Positions 22,565 to 36,267 are shown, numbered from the stretch's first letter. The stretch is 64,000 nucleotides of DNA from Sipunculus nudus (GCA_026874595.1 CM049310.1:18020058-18084057), one strand, 5' to 3'. Notes: generated from the sequence alone by a model not told the origin. Numbers and translations: made by a program.

Positions 22565-25500
22565 CTAATAATAAAATAAAAAATGTATGGTCAATGCAGT
22601 ATTCATTTAATTTGAAACTAATGAAGTATTAATGTCATAAATGAAACCAATGAATGTGTTTTAATAAGCTCAAGTAACATTAATGAGTTCATATTACCTG
22701 TTTTACTACCGAAAATCTCAAAAGTTATGAAGTTATAAGCGTTTCAATATTTATATGGAAGTTTCTTTTTCTTCCTTTTTTGTTTCCATAATTGAAACTA
22801 CACTTAGTATGGACCGATGAGAGCACATTCCGCCGCAAAATGCCGGTGACCAAAAATCAAACTTTGATTCACTCAATCAATACTTTTTTTGAGAGAGAGT
22901 ACGCAAAAAGAATCAGGTGTACAACCAAAAGTTTATTTTACCATATATATTTTCCAGGTCCTCTCAAATATCTAGTGAAATATCACTTAGCTAAACACAT
23001 TCTGCAGTTTCATTGAAGTTCATCAAAAATATTTAAGATATCTTTTAAACAAACAAACACAGGTACAGAGAAACTAGAATGGAAACCGTTCAATTTCATT
23101 GATAAACTGTGAGGGTTATGGATAGATCTCAAGGCGGATGAGATTTTGCAGGTAAATTTTAGGGAACAGAATATTCCCCGTAGACGGTGAGCGGGAAAAC
23201 CAAATTTTGCCAAAGTAGAATGCTGTCTGATTCTCCAGGACTATATACATGAGTGTCTTGGATGGCATCTGTTGTCGTTTACCCGGTGGCACAATGCTCG
23301 GGACAGGCGTGAAAGTCCTACATATGACTCCAAAGACAGCGTTTTATGTTCTGTTTGTCCTGAGTTGTCGTCTGGTTCTCCTGAACACGTCCGTCCGCCC
23401 GTGATTTAATTCCATCTTCTCACTCCCCTCCTGGTGCCCAAGGTTGTTTTTGGATCATGTTCTTACCGAGACAATGAGTAAACTTGCAATATGATCACAC
23501 TGTATCAGCGCCTACTGTTATTGGATGGTCTAAGATTGACATACTCTATCAATTTTGTGTGGTTGCAAGTTCCGAGTATCGCCTCTTCACTAATGTGGCT
23601 CGTATACATCTAAATATTTTTACAAGTACAGTTGGTTGTGTATCGGATATATGACCAATAAGTTTCATAATGTCTCAGTTTCAGTTCAAGAGAAATTCCG
23701 GATGGGACGCACTGCCCGACGTCCATTAGGTTGAATCGTGGTAATAGAAACAATGGCCTGGTGACAGAGACTATGTTGATCACATTCAATCTTTCACAAG
23801 GTCACTACTGTCAGAAGTGGAATGTCAGATTTATTGGTTAATTTGAGATGCTCCTGCATTCTAAGTTCGCAACATGTACATGCAGTCTCTGCCTTGGCAC
23901 ATAACAAAGGTAGTTGATTTTGAGTCTGATATCATCAAAGATACAAGTCCCATCCGACTTTAACAATTTCTTTTTCCTTCATGGTCTTTCTGATCATTTT
24001 TGCAGCCTTTCTCGGCTCCCCGGGGAATAAACATTTACAAAAACCTTATAATAGGAGCGCCCTCGTGGTACATAATTTGGTCAGGAACCTAAGCTAGGAA
24101 AGCCCGACTACTCCCATCACCATCTTCTTAACTTTCAGATATTATTTTAGTAGCCAGCGGCAACTATATTCTGATCTTCCTGTCAGTCGGTTTGTGTCTG
24201 TCTCTCGATTTTCTCCGAGATGCCTGATATTTTATCATACTTTGGTCACAGCACAATAAGACCCTGTTACTTTCCATGAGACCAGGGGGTGAGTCACTCA
24301 AATATTTAATATAATTTTCTGCGGCACCTCAACTTCTGTAAACAATATCATCACGTTTGGCGTCAAACAAAAATATTCGAGATTTGGCTAGAGTGCCTAT
24401 AACTCTCGTTAGATCTCGTTAAATTTGTCGTCAAACAAGAATAAGCGATCTTTGACTAGAATTTTTATTGCTCAGTAATTTTCTATGCTAGAGGGTCTAG
24501 TTATTTGTTTGTCTCTCGATTTTCACTGGGATGCCTGACGGTCATTTATCCTTAATGGGCCACAAAATAACTTGTTTTCTATGCGACTGCTAAAGCAAGG
24601 GTGCGCGTATGTAACATTTGTATATGTGTACATGTGTAATGCCCTCTCTAATATTACATTTCTGTTTTACCCATATGTATACTCCAGTTACTGTAATGCT
24701 CGTTTCACATAAGAATTCCATTAGACCAGTACATATCAAATTTCAGTCATTATACCTTTTTAACCGACGGAGCACTTTTTAACCATTTATTAATTTATCC
24801 TGCGTCACGATGCACAATTTCATCCAAAATTATTAAAAGCGTACGATTGGTGAAATAGCGATAAAATGCCCTCCCCCGTCTGGTCCTTCAGACACGATTT
24901 TACAATTTAATCAGGTAGCTCTCGTTTTATCCCACTTTAAGATGGAGTGCCGTTGATGTCATTATTGGTTTGTATTTAATTAGAACTACCAGGCACCCAA
25001 TTATTTCATGCTTATCAGGCATATCCAAAATTGGTGCCAGGGCGGTGCAGCCGACCCAATTAAGTGATACATTTCTATCTGAATAAATGGCGTGTATTCC
25101 CTGTGGAGAACACGAAAGCAGGCGTGAACCCTTCACTTGCCTCAGCGGGCCTGATAAATGTCGTCTACCAAATGTACGTTCATTTAAATCACTCTTGGAA
25201 GAGTCACTATTTTTTGAAGATTTATTAAAATTTTCAAACGTGTTTAAACGTCCTTTTTCCCACGCAAAGGCATGGTACAAGTTTCAAGCATTTGGAGATA
25301 CATTAGCTCCCTGCGGTCTCTGAAGCACATATATATTCTGTTAATAACAGGGAGAAATGGCGTTGATTTTACTCTTTTTCACTCTTCTTTTTTTTCAAAC
25401 AAGTCTTATTTTTTCTTGAGTATTTATGCTTTCTTCTTTAGTCATTTAGCTTGGGTGGCCTTTTATTAAAATAATGATCAACTACAAAACCAATCTGGGC

Positions 25501-25911
25501 CAGTAGAATAAGCAGTGTTGCAAACAGTGTCATGTTGTATCTCAGTTTGACTGGTCCTTGTTTTTCCCCTTTGATGGGATCACCAAGGCCGTTTTCTTGT
25601 CAGACAGTATTTGGTTTTATACTATCAGCAACGTTTTGCCACCTGGAGCAAAGGTTTCTGTGATGTCAGCCATGATGTATTTATATGATTACTTACCTTT
25701 TCCGGGAAAGGGTATATACGGTATTTTCACGCTCTGACTATCTTATTAAATAAATTATTTATTGGTAAACCTTCTTTTATTAAAAAATCCATGTCTCGAT
25801 AAAAATACTTACTTAAGGTAATGTGGAAAACATTAAAAATATAACAAAATGCAAATAATACAACAAATCGTAGTGCATAATCTACCTTTTCTTATCCGTT
25901 TTAAATCTTAC
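22565..25911. other. Intron, no gene seen
   Basis: No exon or bounded repeat was found. Two overlapping open frames on opposite strands at 24.9-25.3 kb have no recognisable domain. The region is less AT-rich around 23.2-23.9 kb, where an old unrecognised repeat may lie. Confidence 0.45.
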
Positions 25912-25968
25912 CTGTTCCATCAAACCGTTCACAAGACCCATCAGGACATCTGTTACAAAGCTCCGTCC
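25912..25968 (-). CDS. Mini exon: cysteine-rich linker
   Basis: A 57-bp exon, acceptor ...ttttag and donor gtaaga, phase 1-1, 18 full codons: TELCNRCPDGSCERFDGT. Three cysteines in a C-x2-C-x4-C pattern do not make an LDLa by themselves. Both splice sites are good and both phases fit the neighbours, so inclusion keeps the frame, and so would skipping. It may be a truncated LDLa remnant or a linker that the next module's first cysteine completes. It is the least certain exon of the set because it is so short. Confidence 0.6.
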
Positions 25969-27018
25969 CTAAAATAAGATGAAAACAAGAGATGAATTAA
26001 ATGTTTTGTATTACAGGTCTCGAATTAATACTTTTTATGAGGTTGCCTCCATACAAGCAAGGTCATTGTTTTCGTGGTTAAAACGAATTCAACGTTTCGC
26101 AATCACTCCATGTAGCCCCCCCCCCCCCCCCCCCCCCCCACACACACACGAGTTCATTCATTGTTATAAACATTACTGTATGAATGAATTAACCTAAATA
26201 CGCAAAACAAACAAAACCATCTGAACAAGGAGGACCCTAAAGTCAATCGAAAGTGTGGAAAATTCATGTTCATTATTGACAATAACATAATACGTATGAT
26301 AGGATACATAATCCCCAACTATTAATTTCGGGTAACATAAATATGTAATTGTTCATAATTTGCCTCTTGACTTTATACACTTACGGAATTAATAACGTAC
26401 ATAAGATGCCAATGTGGTTACATGATAAATGACATTTCATCTGTGTTACTGGATCGTATTCACGGATATCGCGTGCTTGAAATAATCGTGAACATAAAGC
26501 CAACCAAAATGTTAAGCGGAACAGGTTTGAACAGGAATGAACGGGTATACGATACTTACATGCAAAGTTTCTTTGTATAAACATGTCTGAGAATATTCGT
26601 ATTGTCATGTCGTAACAAAAAAAAAGCTTTAAGACAATGTAAGGAATAAAATATGTTGGGTTACGGCAAGAAAGCAAGGACATCTCGCGTAAGATCTTGA
26701 CCTTTTGGTATTTGGCACGTAAAACAGGGATGAACGGCTAAATAGTAGGCTTATCATCGATATTGCAGTTATACCGATATCATTATATAAAAAAAGTTAA
26801 TTTAGATTGATACATTTAAGTGTAAGCATCGTCTTTGTGGACTTCCAACTACAGTGAGTCAACCTTTCATAATATTGTATTGTCGTAGTTTTGTACGACA
26901 CGGGAATTCTATATATATACATAAATATATATTTATATATATATATAGAAGGTAGTGTTACCCTCCGATGTAAAGTGCTCTATGGTCTACAGACTAGGCC
27001 AGAGCGGTATAACTCTTA
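25969..27018. other. Intron, no gene seen
   Basis: It contains a C tract at about 26117-26139 followed by (CA)n, and a short AT tract near 26910-26945. No exon is visible. Confidence 0.5.
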
Positions 27019-27158
27019 AGAAAAACAACACTGTAAATTCACAACAGTCTGTTTCACGGGATGCGATCCGATCATCAGGTTAGAAATGTTTCACGGGATG
27101 CGACCCGATCATCAGGTGAATGTGGTTCTAACTGAATTTACAGTGTTGTTTTTCTTCA
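27018..27158. repeat. Fold-back repeat with inner direct repeat
   Basis: The arm aagaaaaacaacactgtaaa at about 27019 is inverted as tttacagtgttgtttttctt ending near 27157. Between the arms the segment gtttcacgggatgcgaycc with gatcatcaggt occurs twice (about 27050 and 27088). Confidence 0.85.
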
Positions 27159-27161
27159 GTG

Positions 27162-27162
<1 letters not shown>

Positions 27163-27221
<59 letters not shown>
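27163..27221. repeat. (AT)n microsatellite
   Basis: About 59 bases of pure AT dinucleotide directly after the fold-back repeat. Confidence 0.95.
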
Positions 27222-27223
<2 letters not shown>

Positions 27224-27355
27224 AACGTTAATACACAGAAAGGTCGGAGATAAACCATTTTTTCTGTGTAATCATGTACCATTCTGTTTACAATGAACCA
27301 GCATGGCTATTCATCAACTGTCTCTCTGATTCTTTCTGTCTTTCTCTCTCTCTCC

Positions 27356-27357
<2 letters not shown>

Positions 27358-27407
<50 letters not shown>
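27358..27407. repeat. (AT)n microsatellite at a splice donor
   Basis: About 50 bases of AT dinucleotide that begin within the first bases of the intron, right after the donor of the LDLa exon 27413-27556. Confidence 0.95.
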
Positions 27408-27410
<3 letters not shown>

Positions 27411-27412
27411 AC

Positions 27413-27556
27413 CTGTGTACCCTGGACAGGAGTCTTCGTCGCTGCCCGCCGTGGTGTCCCGGCAGTCGTTTCGTCCATCACACAGGTATTTTTTATGTAT
27501 GCAGCGCGGCGAGCAGGTAAACCTATCTGTCTCGGCCAGCAAACAGGTAAACTCAT
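27413..27556 (-). CDS. LDLa exon with an insertion in the calcium loop
   Basis: A 144-bp exon, acceptor ...cttcag and donor gtaaat, phase 1-1, 47 full codons. It encodes C-LLAETDRFT-C-SPR-C-IHKKYL-C-DGRND-C-RDTTAGSDEDS-C followed by PGYT. The six LDLa cysteines are present. Four residues (TTAG, approximately) are inserted between the fifth cysteine and the SDE motif. The donor abuts a long (AT)n tract, so replication slippage can reach the splice site. The antisense open frames through this exon and the AT tract are shadows. Confidence 0.87.
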
Positions 27557-28336
27557 CTGAAGCATAATCAACGGAACTATCAAAGTGTTTCTTCAATATT
27601 ATTCGTTACTTTGTTCTATGTCTAACACGCAAAATAAAAAGATATATCTTGAATCTGCATAACTGCTGCAAAAATTGAATCAGATATATTAAAAAAAAAT
27701 ATCTGGGAAAAAAGCAGATTTTGTCAAAATAAAACGTAAGATGTCTATAACGTAAAAGTTATTATTGCTTCTTAAATCATATCGGACAACATGTTCATAT
27801 CCATCTGTTGTGAAGCGTGATTGCGCGTCAACATAAGCCACGTACGCAATAAGTCGCGGCTTGCGCAAAGTGTTTTGTTCTTTAAAGCAAGAAGAGCTGG
27901 CTTCATCGTGATAATCATCTAGGGAATGTATATAAAGAACTAAGCTCATCTCCGTTACTTTATGAAAACTTATGATAATTAGCACGTACGCTGTATCAGG
28001 CTCCATCTTTAACTTTAGGATGGAGAGAGCGTATGGAAATTAAAATCTTCCCAGATGCGGACTAGGTTTGTCAAACTCCTTTAATATATTTTTTCTATGG
28101 TCTCCTTTAATAGAAAGCCATAATATTGAAAGATGTGGTCACAAGATATGAAACATGAGATGAATTGTTTTCTTAATTAGTTCTTACATGAGTAATACGA
28201 GATGGTATTCAAATGTCATATCAGCAAATCATTAACAAAACATCAAATGAACCTGACACTTCGACGCAAAATTGATATAGGGAGCTCTGCTCTGAGACAT
28301 TTATGGGATTTACATACCTTCAGTACTAACATATCC
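27557..28336. other. Intron, no gene seen
   Basis: A 105-codon minus-strand open frame (27689-28006) has no recognised domain. No exon with splice sites. Confidence 0.5.
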
Positions 28337-29247
28337 TGTTACGGAACCTAATATCAACAGATCACGTATGCATAATGAACATAAATTTTGTCAAGGAGAT
28401 AAAAATTCAGTTCTGTAACACTAGGCAGCGTGGAATGTCTAGGGGAATGAATAAAGAAGTCAGAGGTTGTTTTTTAACAGACAACTAATATTTATTCTTA
28501 AAACAACCCTTACATTACAATACACTAAATCAATACAATTACACAGTATAACAGCAGTATAACAACAAGTCAATACAATCACAGAGTAAATAAACAAAGA
28601 GCACAATACTTGGATACAATCAGTGTCACAGCGATAAGTCCTTTTAAATGTATAAACCTGGCGAACAGTTTACACGAATTCTCTTGGAGAATAACAGTCC
28701 AATGTAAAGCTCTTGTAACAATCCAGAAAGTCAACTTGAGGCAGACAGCATTGAATTGTATAGAGTCAGTAAAAGTAGAATCCCTGAAATTACTGGATAA
28801 TCGGATAGGTCCCACAAACTGACATACACACGTCTGTGTCCGCTGGAATATTCTCTCACCTCTCTCCCGCTCTAAAACACAGCCCCCTATTTATAACTTC
28901 TAACCTCCAGCCGATAAGCTTCTATTTCTCGGACAATCTAAAGAATCTAACATAAACACGCGTTACAGGAATCATCTAGAAAATTATCGCTGTGTCTCTA
29001 CATACCAGGGTCCACACGTGAGCCCGACCCTGCTCGGCCAGGCGAGAAAGCCCCAAGCTAGCAAGAAAATGAGAGTTCAACTAGTACGGATTAAACTGAG
29101 AATGCAATACTCGGCCAGGCGAGGCCGTTACAACACGAGTTATGCGTGGCACACAAGCAAAATGCCAACAACTCATTGAACACCCGTGTGCACAATAAAA
29201 CAATCATCTGTAAGACCGCCGCACACAATGAAAGGGGCACTGTAACA
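28337..29247 (-). mobile_element. Long solo LTR, copy 3, with 4-bp target-site duplication
   Basis: A 911-bp LTR, starting TGTTACAGTGCC on the minus strand and ending CCGTAACA. ATCC flanks both ends (28333-28336 and 29248-29251), the target-site duplication expected of an integrase. A TATAAATAGGGGG promoter motif lies at about 28885-28897 on the minus strand. It is longer than the 18-kb copy because of insertions (for example a segment in its 5' third). Confidence 0.85.
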
Positions 29248-29251
29248 ATCC

Positions 29252-30105
29252 CTCTTCAAGGTGGTAATGCTTTCTCAATGCATTGCTGGCGGGATTTTAT
29301 TTATCAGTTTATAAGACTTATAACGTATTGTTAAGATTTTCTTAACATTTATTTTTTAAAGCTCGTATCGTATTTAAACATAGGAAACCAAGAAGCCAGG
29401 ATTTCGTTTCGTATCCTGCTACCTGTTATATCATATCCGAATTTTGTAACGTATATGCTTGGTTTAATACCAGTTTTACGTAATGACCGTTGACCGCCAT
29501 TTGCACTCTGGCCGTTCGTTCCAATAAAATAAATTGATGTCTTCTCATGCATGTCTTTAATAAACTAATATGAAACAAAGGCCGGCGTGCATGCAGTTAA
29601 TTAAAATATATAGGGATCAGACGTTCTGAAACCGAATATTGAAAGTTTTCATTGCTGTTTCATTACATCATGCGCCACAACGCCCACTTGTTGAAGTGAC
29701 TTGGACTGCTAAACATACGAAACACTGAGTAATAACGGTAACATTGCTTTCTCAGAGAGATATGGTAATATATTATAACATAGTGAGAGATTAGGAGAAT
29801 GTCGCTTGGAAGATCGTCAGCCTGAAGATACAACCGATTGTAAATAAAGGTTGGTTTTGAACATTTCAGATTTTAAGTACTAGTAAATCAGAAATAAAGC
29901 TATTTCAAGACGAAGCCTCACATTGCAGAATTTCTTACGAAACCGTGAGAAATCAGCGTAAAAGGGGGCGGTCCGACTTCCACGAATTGAACTTCCGATG
30001 TAGCAGGAAAGGGAATGCTGACATGACATGGTTTAAGCCAAAATGAAATCCAACGATAGCGCATTGAATCGGGTATAAAGCACTAGCATAGCTAATACGA
30101 GTCCT
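29252..30105. other. Intron, no gene seen
   Basis: AT-rich, without bounded repeats or exons. Confidence 0.45.
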
Positions 30106-30610
30106 AAATAATAATAAATAATATGCAGCATTTCTAAAGCGCCTATTCTTATTCTTAAAACATGCTCTGGGGCGCTGTACAAAATATAAAATGGATCTAC
30201 TAAGAACAAACAATACTACATGAAGATAAACCATTACCTCATATAAACTTATTTTAAAAGATAAGTTTTAAAATGTCTTAAAATTAAAAAAAATGGGATT
30301 TTATCTCTAATGTGACAAAGTCCATTCCATAATATGGGAGCTGCAGTTCTAAAGGATCCGTTTTCATATTTAGTCGCCCTTGACTTTTGAACTTTTATCT
30401 GTACACAAGATCTTGAAGCTCGTGCTGGTTGGTATTGCTCAACTTATTCACCGAAATACGCTGGTGCAAATGCATGTATTGAGTTAAATGTATATAATAA
30501 AACCTTATATTGCAACCTATATTCCATGGGTAGCCAAAAGGTACAGGCGTATAAAATGTGATGTTTTTTTAAACAATCCGAGCTGCTGTATTTTGCATGC
30601 GCTGGAACTT
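30106..30610. repeat. Old dispersed repeat starting with a GCGCC...GGCGCTGTACA block
   Basis: The run taaagcgcc ... aaacatgctctggggcgctgtacaaaa and the following segments (ttccataatatgggagctgc, ...gagctgctgtattttgcatgcgctggaactt) resemble a conserved repeat that I recall from many aquatic invertebrates. No coding part is visible. The family name is not certain. Confidence 0.4.
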
Positions 30611-33600
30611 GTCAATTAAATATTTTGGTATTCAATATAACAAAATAATTGCCTAATCACGTCTAGAAATTACCATAGAATGAAGTCAATAACCCTTTCA
30701 ATAACTTTGAGTCACAGGAGATATAGTTTCTACAAATTATAAGGAACCATTTCACTTCTGCTTCTAACATACATTAGTTACGACAAATACCGAATACATA
30801 CGACTGGCTTTATATGAGAAAATAATTCGTCATAACTGTATCGTAAGTAGGCCTTCTTCTTACCGGAGCGTATGTAATATGGGTTAACACGTAATACGTC
30901 TTCATGATTCTTACCCGTTTAGGAATTAATCTTAGGAAGTGCTTCGGTACTGTATCGTGGTCAGTTCTTACTGATTCGTAGTTCTGTGTTAAATTTACGC
31001 TGTGATATATACTGGTTAATTGCCTACGCAGCACCGCGATATTCCCCACTTACACTAAGTGGTTTTCGTAAAGCTCATGACAAACCACGAAGCGCTTACT
31101 ATGGACTATGATTATAATGGCCTACAAAATTTGACAAATCGCGGTAGCAACCAGGTTTGAGTGGACTCGAAACTTAAAATCAAGGACTCATGCTTCGCCA
31201 ATAGTCGACTTTACTTCATACTGCGCAGAATCGGACGTTTGCGTTCGACTTGTTTTGGATTTGTTATCCCTTTCGGCTTCTAAATATACAGTTGGCATAT
31301 ATTTAAATGTAGTCAAGAGCATAATGTGGGCTGTACTTGAATTGACCATATTATATATTGCATAAACACGGGTGTTTTTGTGGTGAGGACTTTACGGAAA
31401 AAGTAATATTTCTTTAAGCATGCCTAGAATTATAACAACGTTTGACTTTAAAGTTTACAAAATGAGATAAATACTCCGTCCTACAAAGACTGATAGGAAG
31501 AAGTTAGTTTTAAGTAGAAACGACCTTTGGCGGAAGGGTGGTAACTATACAGAAGCTTAACGAACTTAAATTAAGAACCAAGAAGCAATTCGATGCGTAT
31601 CGGGAGCCCAGTCTGTGGAAGTAGAAACGCCCCTTAACCACTTTTAGAAAATTGAGCTTTTTTTTGGCATATTAAAAGAAATTTGACGCACCATGGCATA
31701 TCGTAGAAAAAATTGACAAACTTATCAATTCTCAGCGTTTTTGCCGTGTTCGCAGACAATGGTACCTAAAATTATACACACTCGACGTAGACAGTCACCG
31801 GGAATCGTGTTGTGTCAAGAATCGTTCCGCGGCACGATGAGCTTTGTTACTTTTGACTGTTTACGATTATGGAAGAAACCCGTGGGCGTATCGCAGCAGT
31901 GAATATTGTAACAAAAAATCGCATCGGTGTGGGGCGTGTTCAATTGGAGTGCAAAATTTATTCGGCGTCGCGGGTGATCGAGCCGATGGTCTCCAAGGGA
32001 GGGATCATTGCATTTCAACGCGTCTGATCCACTCCTGGTTTCTTAAAGATAAAATACCTGGGATTATCGGAGCTCGAATGAAGAATGAAAAATGCAACTC
32101 CAACACCTGAGCGGAAGCACCAACTTGTATACCACTGAGAGAGACCAAAAATTACTAAATAAGTTGGAAAGTCAGAGGAAAGGTTTCGAATTGACATCAA
32201 GCTTCAAGACACCAAGATCCAAGAGCCTGGGACTGACTGAAATTTTTTTGACATTTAATATTTTTCCGCCCCTTGTCTGAACAAACTAAAATCAGTCAAT
32301 ACCATTGCTCTTTCTGTGCTAATCAAACTCAATGCGCACTGTCCAAGTGGACAAAACAGTTGCGATATTACATAAGAAATCCTTATCAACCGAATTGCTT
32401 GGCAATCTTATTTTTTTCGGGATATCTTCGGGATTTCGCGGAATGGACATGAATGTATTTTTTCAGTGTATAGATTGCCTATTACTTGAAGCATGGCACA
32501 ACACTAACCAAGATTCAAGTGAAAGGGCAGGGAAAATATCCCTGACACAAAATCTAGGGTTTTGAGTAGCATGTAAAGTAAATTTAGATCGCACGCCTTT
32601 TGAATTGCGTGTCATCTTAGCACCCCGCTTTACAGGGATTATTAAAATGAAAACATAGCCATAGTTTTTGTAACGATTCTTTTGCAATTATGTTGGACAA
32701 GTCATTTTTTATGAACATTTTCTTATATTTATGATATTTTTATCATATACATTAATCATCGCAACACTTTTTTTCCAAAGTTTCTCTCCATTTATCTATA
32801 TTAATAAAACAGTTGACATCGCAACACTTTTTTTCCAAAGTTTCTCTCCATTTATCTATATTAATAAAACAGTTGACACCTGTTGAAACTGTTTTTATTT
32901 TTTTTTTTTTTTGCATATTTAACAATCAAAAGAATTTTTCGTTCCTGTTTGTACATTTTCCTTTTAACTTCTGAAAAAAATATGATACACCCGGGTATAA
33001 AGGTTTTAAACGACACACAGAACCACAACCAGAGTGTATAGTTCACCATATTTCTCTAGAATCATCAGGAGTTCTTGATTAATTCACTATGTCGGTTAAA
33101 AGCACACTCGGCTTTTGGTATTTTGCAAAGTTGATGTTGACCGACAAGGGTCGTCAATGCATCCTATGAGCTGGTGTGGTTAAGTTCAAATTGCTACAAA
33201 AATTCCAATAGAGGAAAGTTGTAGTCTCAAACGTCAAAATAAAAATTCTCCAGGATTAGTAGGTGACGTCGCAAATTTCTGTCCCCGATGCAAATTTCCA
33301 AGATAAAAAAAGGACATGTATTTAACTATCCACGCAGACATTCTTCAAAAACAAGGCTCAACATTCATGGGTTTATGTCCCGTTCTGACCGCCTTTCGTG
33401 CTACCCTAATTCTTTACTAGAAGGGAACGCTCTCTCCATCTTTAAATTCCTGTGCATTGTCAATTTCTAGAATGGCCAAAAACTTCAGTCTTTTCTTGAG
33501 AGAAAAAAAATGTATCAGTTCAATTCTTCATATTAACAACATTAGGAGGAGGATTAAATCTTGGTAATATGTGAGGCTTAGATCCCTCGTACTCCTTTAT

Positions 33601-36260
33601 TGCAAAACGAAATGGATCTCAGGATACATAGGGTAAAAAATGAAAGGCTGTTTTACAAAGAAAGCGGTTTTTCATGAAAAGTAAAATGGCGGCGCATGTA
33701 TTTGATTTTCAGAGATTGCTGAATTCTTAAAACCTGGAAACACTCAATGTATTTTCCATCCCACCTGCTCTTCTGAATTGCATTATGTTCTGTCAGATAA
33801 CTCACACTGAAGCGGAGTAAGGCAAAGCTCAGCCAAATAATTCAAAGCAATTGGTTTTGCCACTGCTTGTTTCCACATTCCAGCGACACAACAGAACGCC
33901 CTATAAAAGCTGATTTACTGAACATATCCTTTACGTATGCCAAGCGGCATGTAAGGTTTATTGCGTGTACGGTGGCACTTTATTTTCTTTAACCCATGGC
34001 GATTTTTTTTCATGGACAGGTAAAAAACTAAGATATATCGTTATTTGAGACACACGGGCTGAATTCCATCCTAGATCAAAGTGATACTGAGGACCTTGGA
34101 CCTCAGGATCACCACGGACTCGGACGCCAAGTATTATCGTCTTGAATGAGTTTCTCCTTTTTATTTAGTCCGCTCGTCATTTGAGATGAAACAAAGATGT
34201 CTTCTTCCATTTACACCAGATCTTAACTGAGACTTAACTTAAGTGAAAGTACGAAAGAACGCAAGTGAAGGCTTGGTCTACATATATTCCTCCGACATGG
34301 CCTTAGTAAAACCTTTCTATATACCACACATACAAAAAGACACCAACGCCATGGCTGGATCACAGCTAGGTCAGCTCTTGAACAAAGGCGGACACTTATT
34401 CCGAAGAATGCCCCCAGCTTTCGGACAGGAAGAGAGATTGTAAAAAAACCCTTTAAAATAAACATATTGTAAAAAAAACCTTTAAAATAAACATATTACT
34501 GAGATCCAAAATACCTTTAGGATATGAATTGTTTATTGGGGGGGAGGGTATCTACTATGGTTACTCCCCAAGGTTACTCCACAATGAAAGTTACCCCCCC
34601 CCCAATTAAATCTACCCCTCGCTGATTGAACCAAATGAAAAATTCTTATGCGTTTAAGTAACGATATATTTTTTCAATTACTCACATGAATGAAGCGAGA
34701 TTTAAAAATTGCAATCATTTCATCAATGAATAACCGTAAAATGTAATTATCTTCTTAATTATATTTCAATTGACTCTTGAACTTCATCAAAGCTCAAGAA
34801 TACATGCTAACATAAGATATACAAAGATTCAATCTATGAGAAATTCAGAAGAAAGTACTTACAGGAATTTTAAGTAAATAATATGAACAAAAGAGTTTTT
34901 GAAGGGGTAAACTTGAATCGATTTCATATTACCAGGTCAGGGGTAAATTGAAAATGATTTCAGATTTACCCCCCCCCCCTTATCTGAATCGAGGATTATC
35001 TGAAATCGATACAGCAAGGCGACCAAGAGCAATTGAATTTGGCTGCAAGACAGAAGGCAATGGCTCCGTGTTGGCAAAGCACGTTTTTGGTGGTGACCAG
35101 ATGAAGGCATTGATTGAGAAGAATCATGTTTTACTTAACTACAATGGGGAATAGTGAAGCCTACATTTCCTTGCACATGTTCCCTTACGAAAATTATAAA
35201 AATTACAGCCCTTAGTTTGAAAGCTTTCATATCAGAATTTATTTGCAAAGTTGTCCAAACGAAATAAAACCTTCAGGCTGTCTATGGATTTTTATTGGAA
35301 ATTTTTACCTATTGAGGAAAATTTCATCGGTAAACTACTCGCGTCTTCAATTTAGTTGCCATCCAAAGCACTATCCCTGTGATATTATAAACCGAACGTC
35401 TTGCCAATACTCATTAACAGAAATCATTAGGCATTCAACGAAACGTTTATACAAAAAAAAAACATTTTGTCGTATGTTCTAGGCAAAGTAGGACAACGTG
35501 TCCGTTCAAATTGACCAACGCACATAAAATGTTTTATCTGGATTTTTAATTATTTTGCACCAGAGCAGCTTGGACATTGTAAATTTCGATAAAGCTCGAT
35601 TTATTATGATGTGCTTTTTTATGTGCTCTGTTATTATCATGCTGTCCTCGCATTAAATAATTCATGTTCTTTTTCGAACATGAAAGTTGCCTCGGAACCA
35701 AACTGTTTTAGCCTTAAACGAATGGCTCTACAAATCCAAACGGATACTGAATTAAATGAAAATGCCGGTTAGGTACGAATGAAAAGTACACGATTTTTCA
35801 TTTTATGAAAATATGGAAAGCATCTTCCATGTCTGATATTAATTTGTTCGTTACCTTTTTGACTTTGCTCTTTTCTTGGATAAATGACCATATTTTCCCT
35901 CGATATTTATGTCGTATGTTCACTAGTCTCCACACTCTCGTCCTAATACAACAGACCCGTAATCTAATGGGAGTTTGGGAAAACCCACGTATAACGCGTA
36001 GGTAACGCTGAAACAGTAAGACCCCTGCCCTCGATATGCATTACTTATGTATACGGGAACTAGCTGTGAAAAAGCACTACAAGGAATCCTCAGAGTTATG
36101 AAAATAATAAAATACCCGGTATAGTAAAAATTAATAAAATAATTTTTACTATTATTATATTTTACTAGTATTGCTAAATAACTTTCTAAAAATATTGGTA
36201 TTACATTTTAACCAAGGTTAAGTTGTTCATGACGGTTATGAGCCGCTTTAATGAACAAGG
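30611..36260. other. Large intron segment, mostly without recognisable features
   Basis: It includes a direct duplication of 60 bp at 32756-32880 (catcgcaacactttttttcc... twice). The remaining short open frames (for example 34243-34443, 34948-35154) have no recognised domain and no splice context. Several C or G runs occur near 34540-34610 and 34970. Confidence 0.45.
32756..32877. repeat. Tandem duplication, two units of about 60 bp
   Basis: The unit catcgcaacactttttttcc...cagttgaca is present twice, identical except at the end. Confidence 0.9.
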
Positions 36261-36267
36261 CATTTTA

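Noticed and set aside
27274-27596. Several overlapping open frames through the (AT)n tract and LDLa exon
   Set aside because: They translate the AT tract as alternating Y-I; only the spliced minus-strand LDLa part is supported.
34223-34465. Overlapping open frames on both strands at 34.2-34.5 kb
   Set aside because: No domain recognised on either strand, and neither has exon borders that fit the host gene phases.
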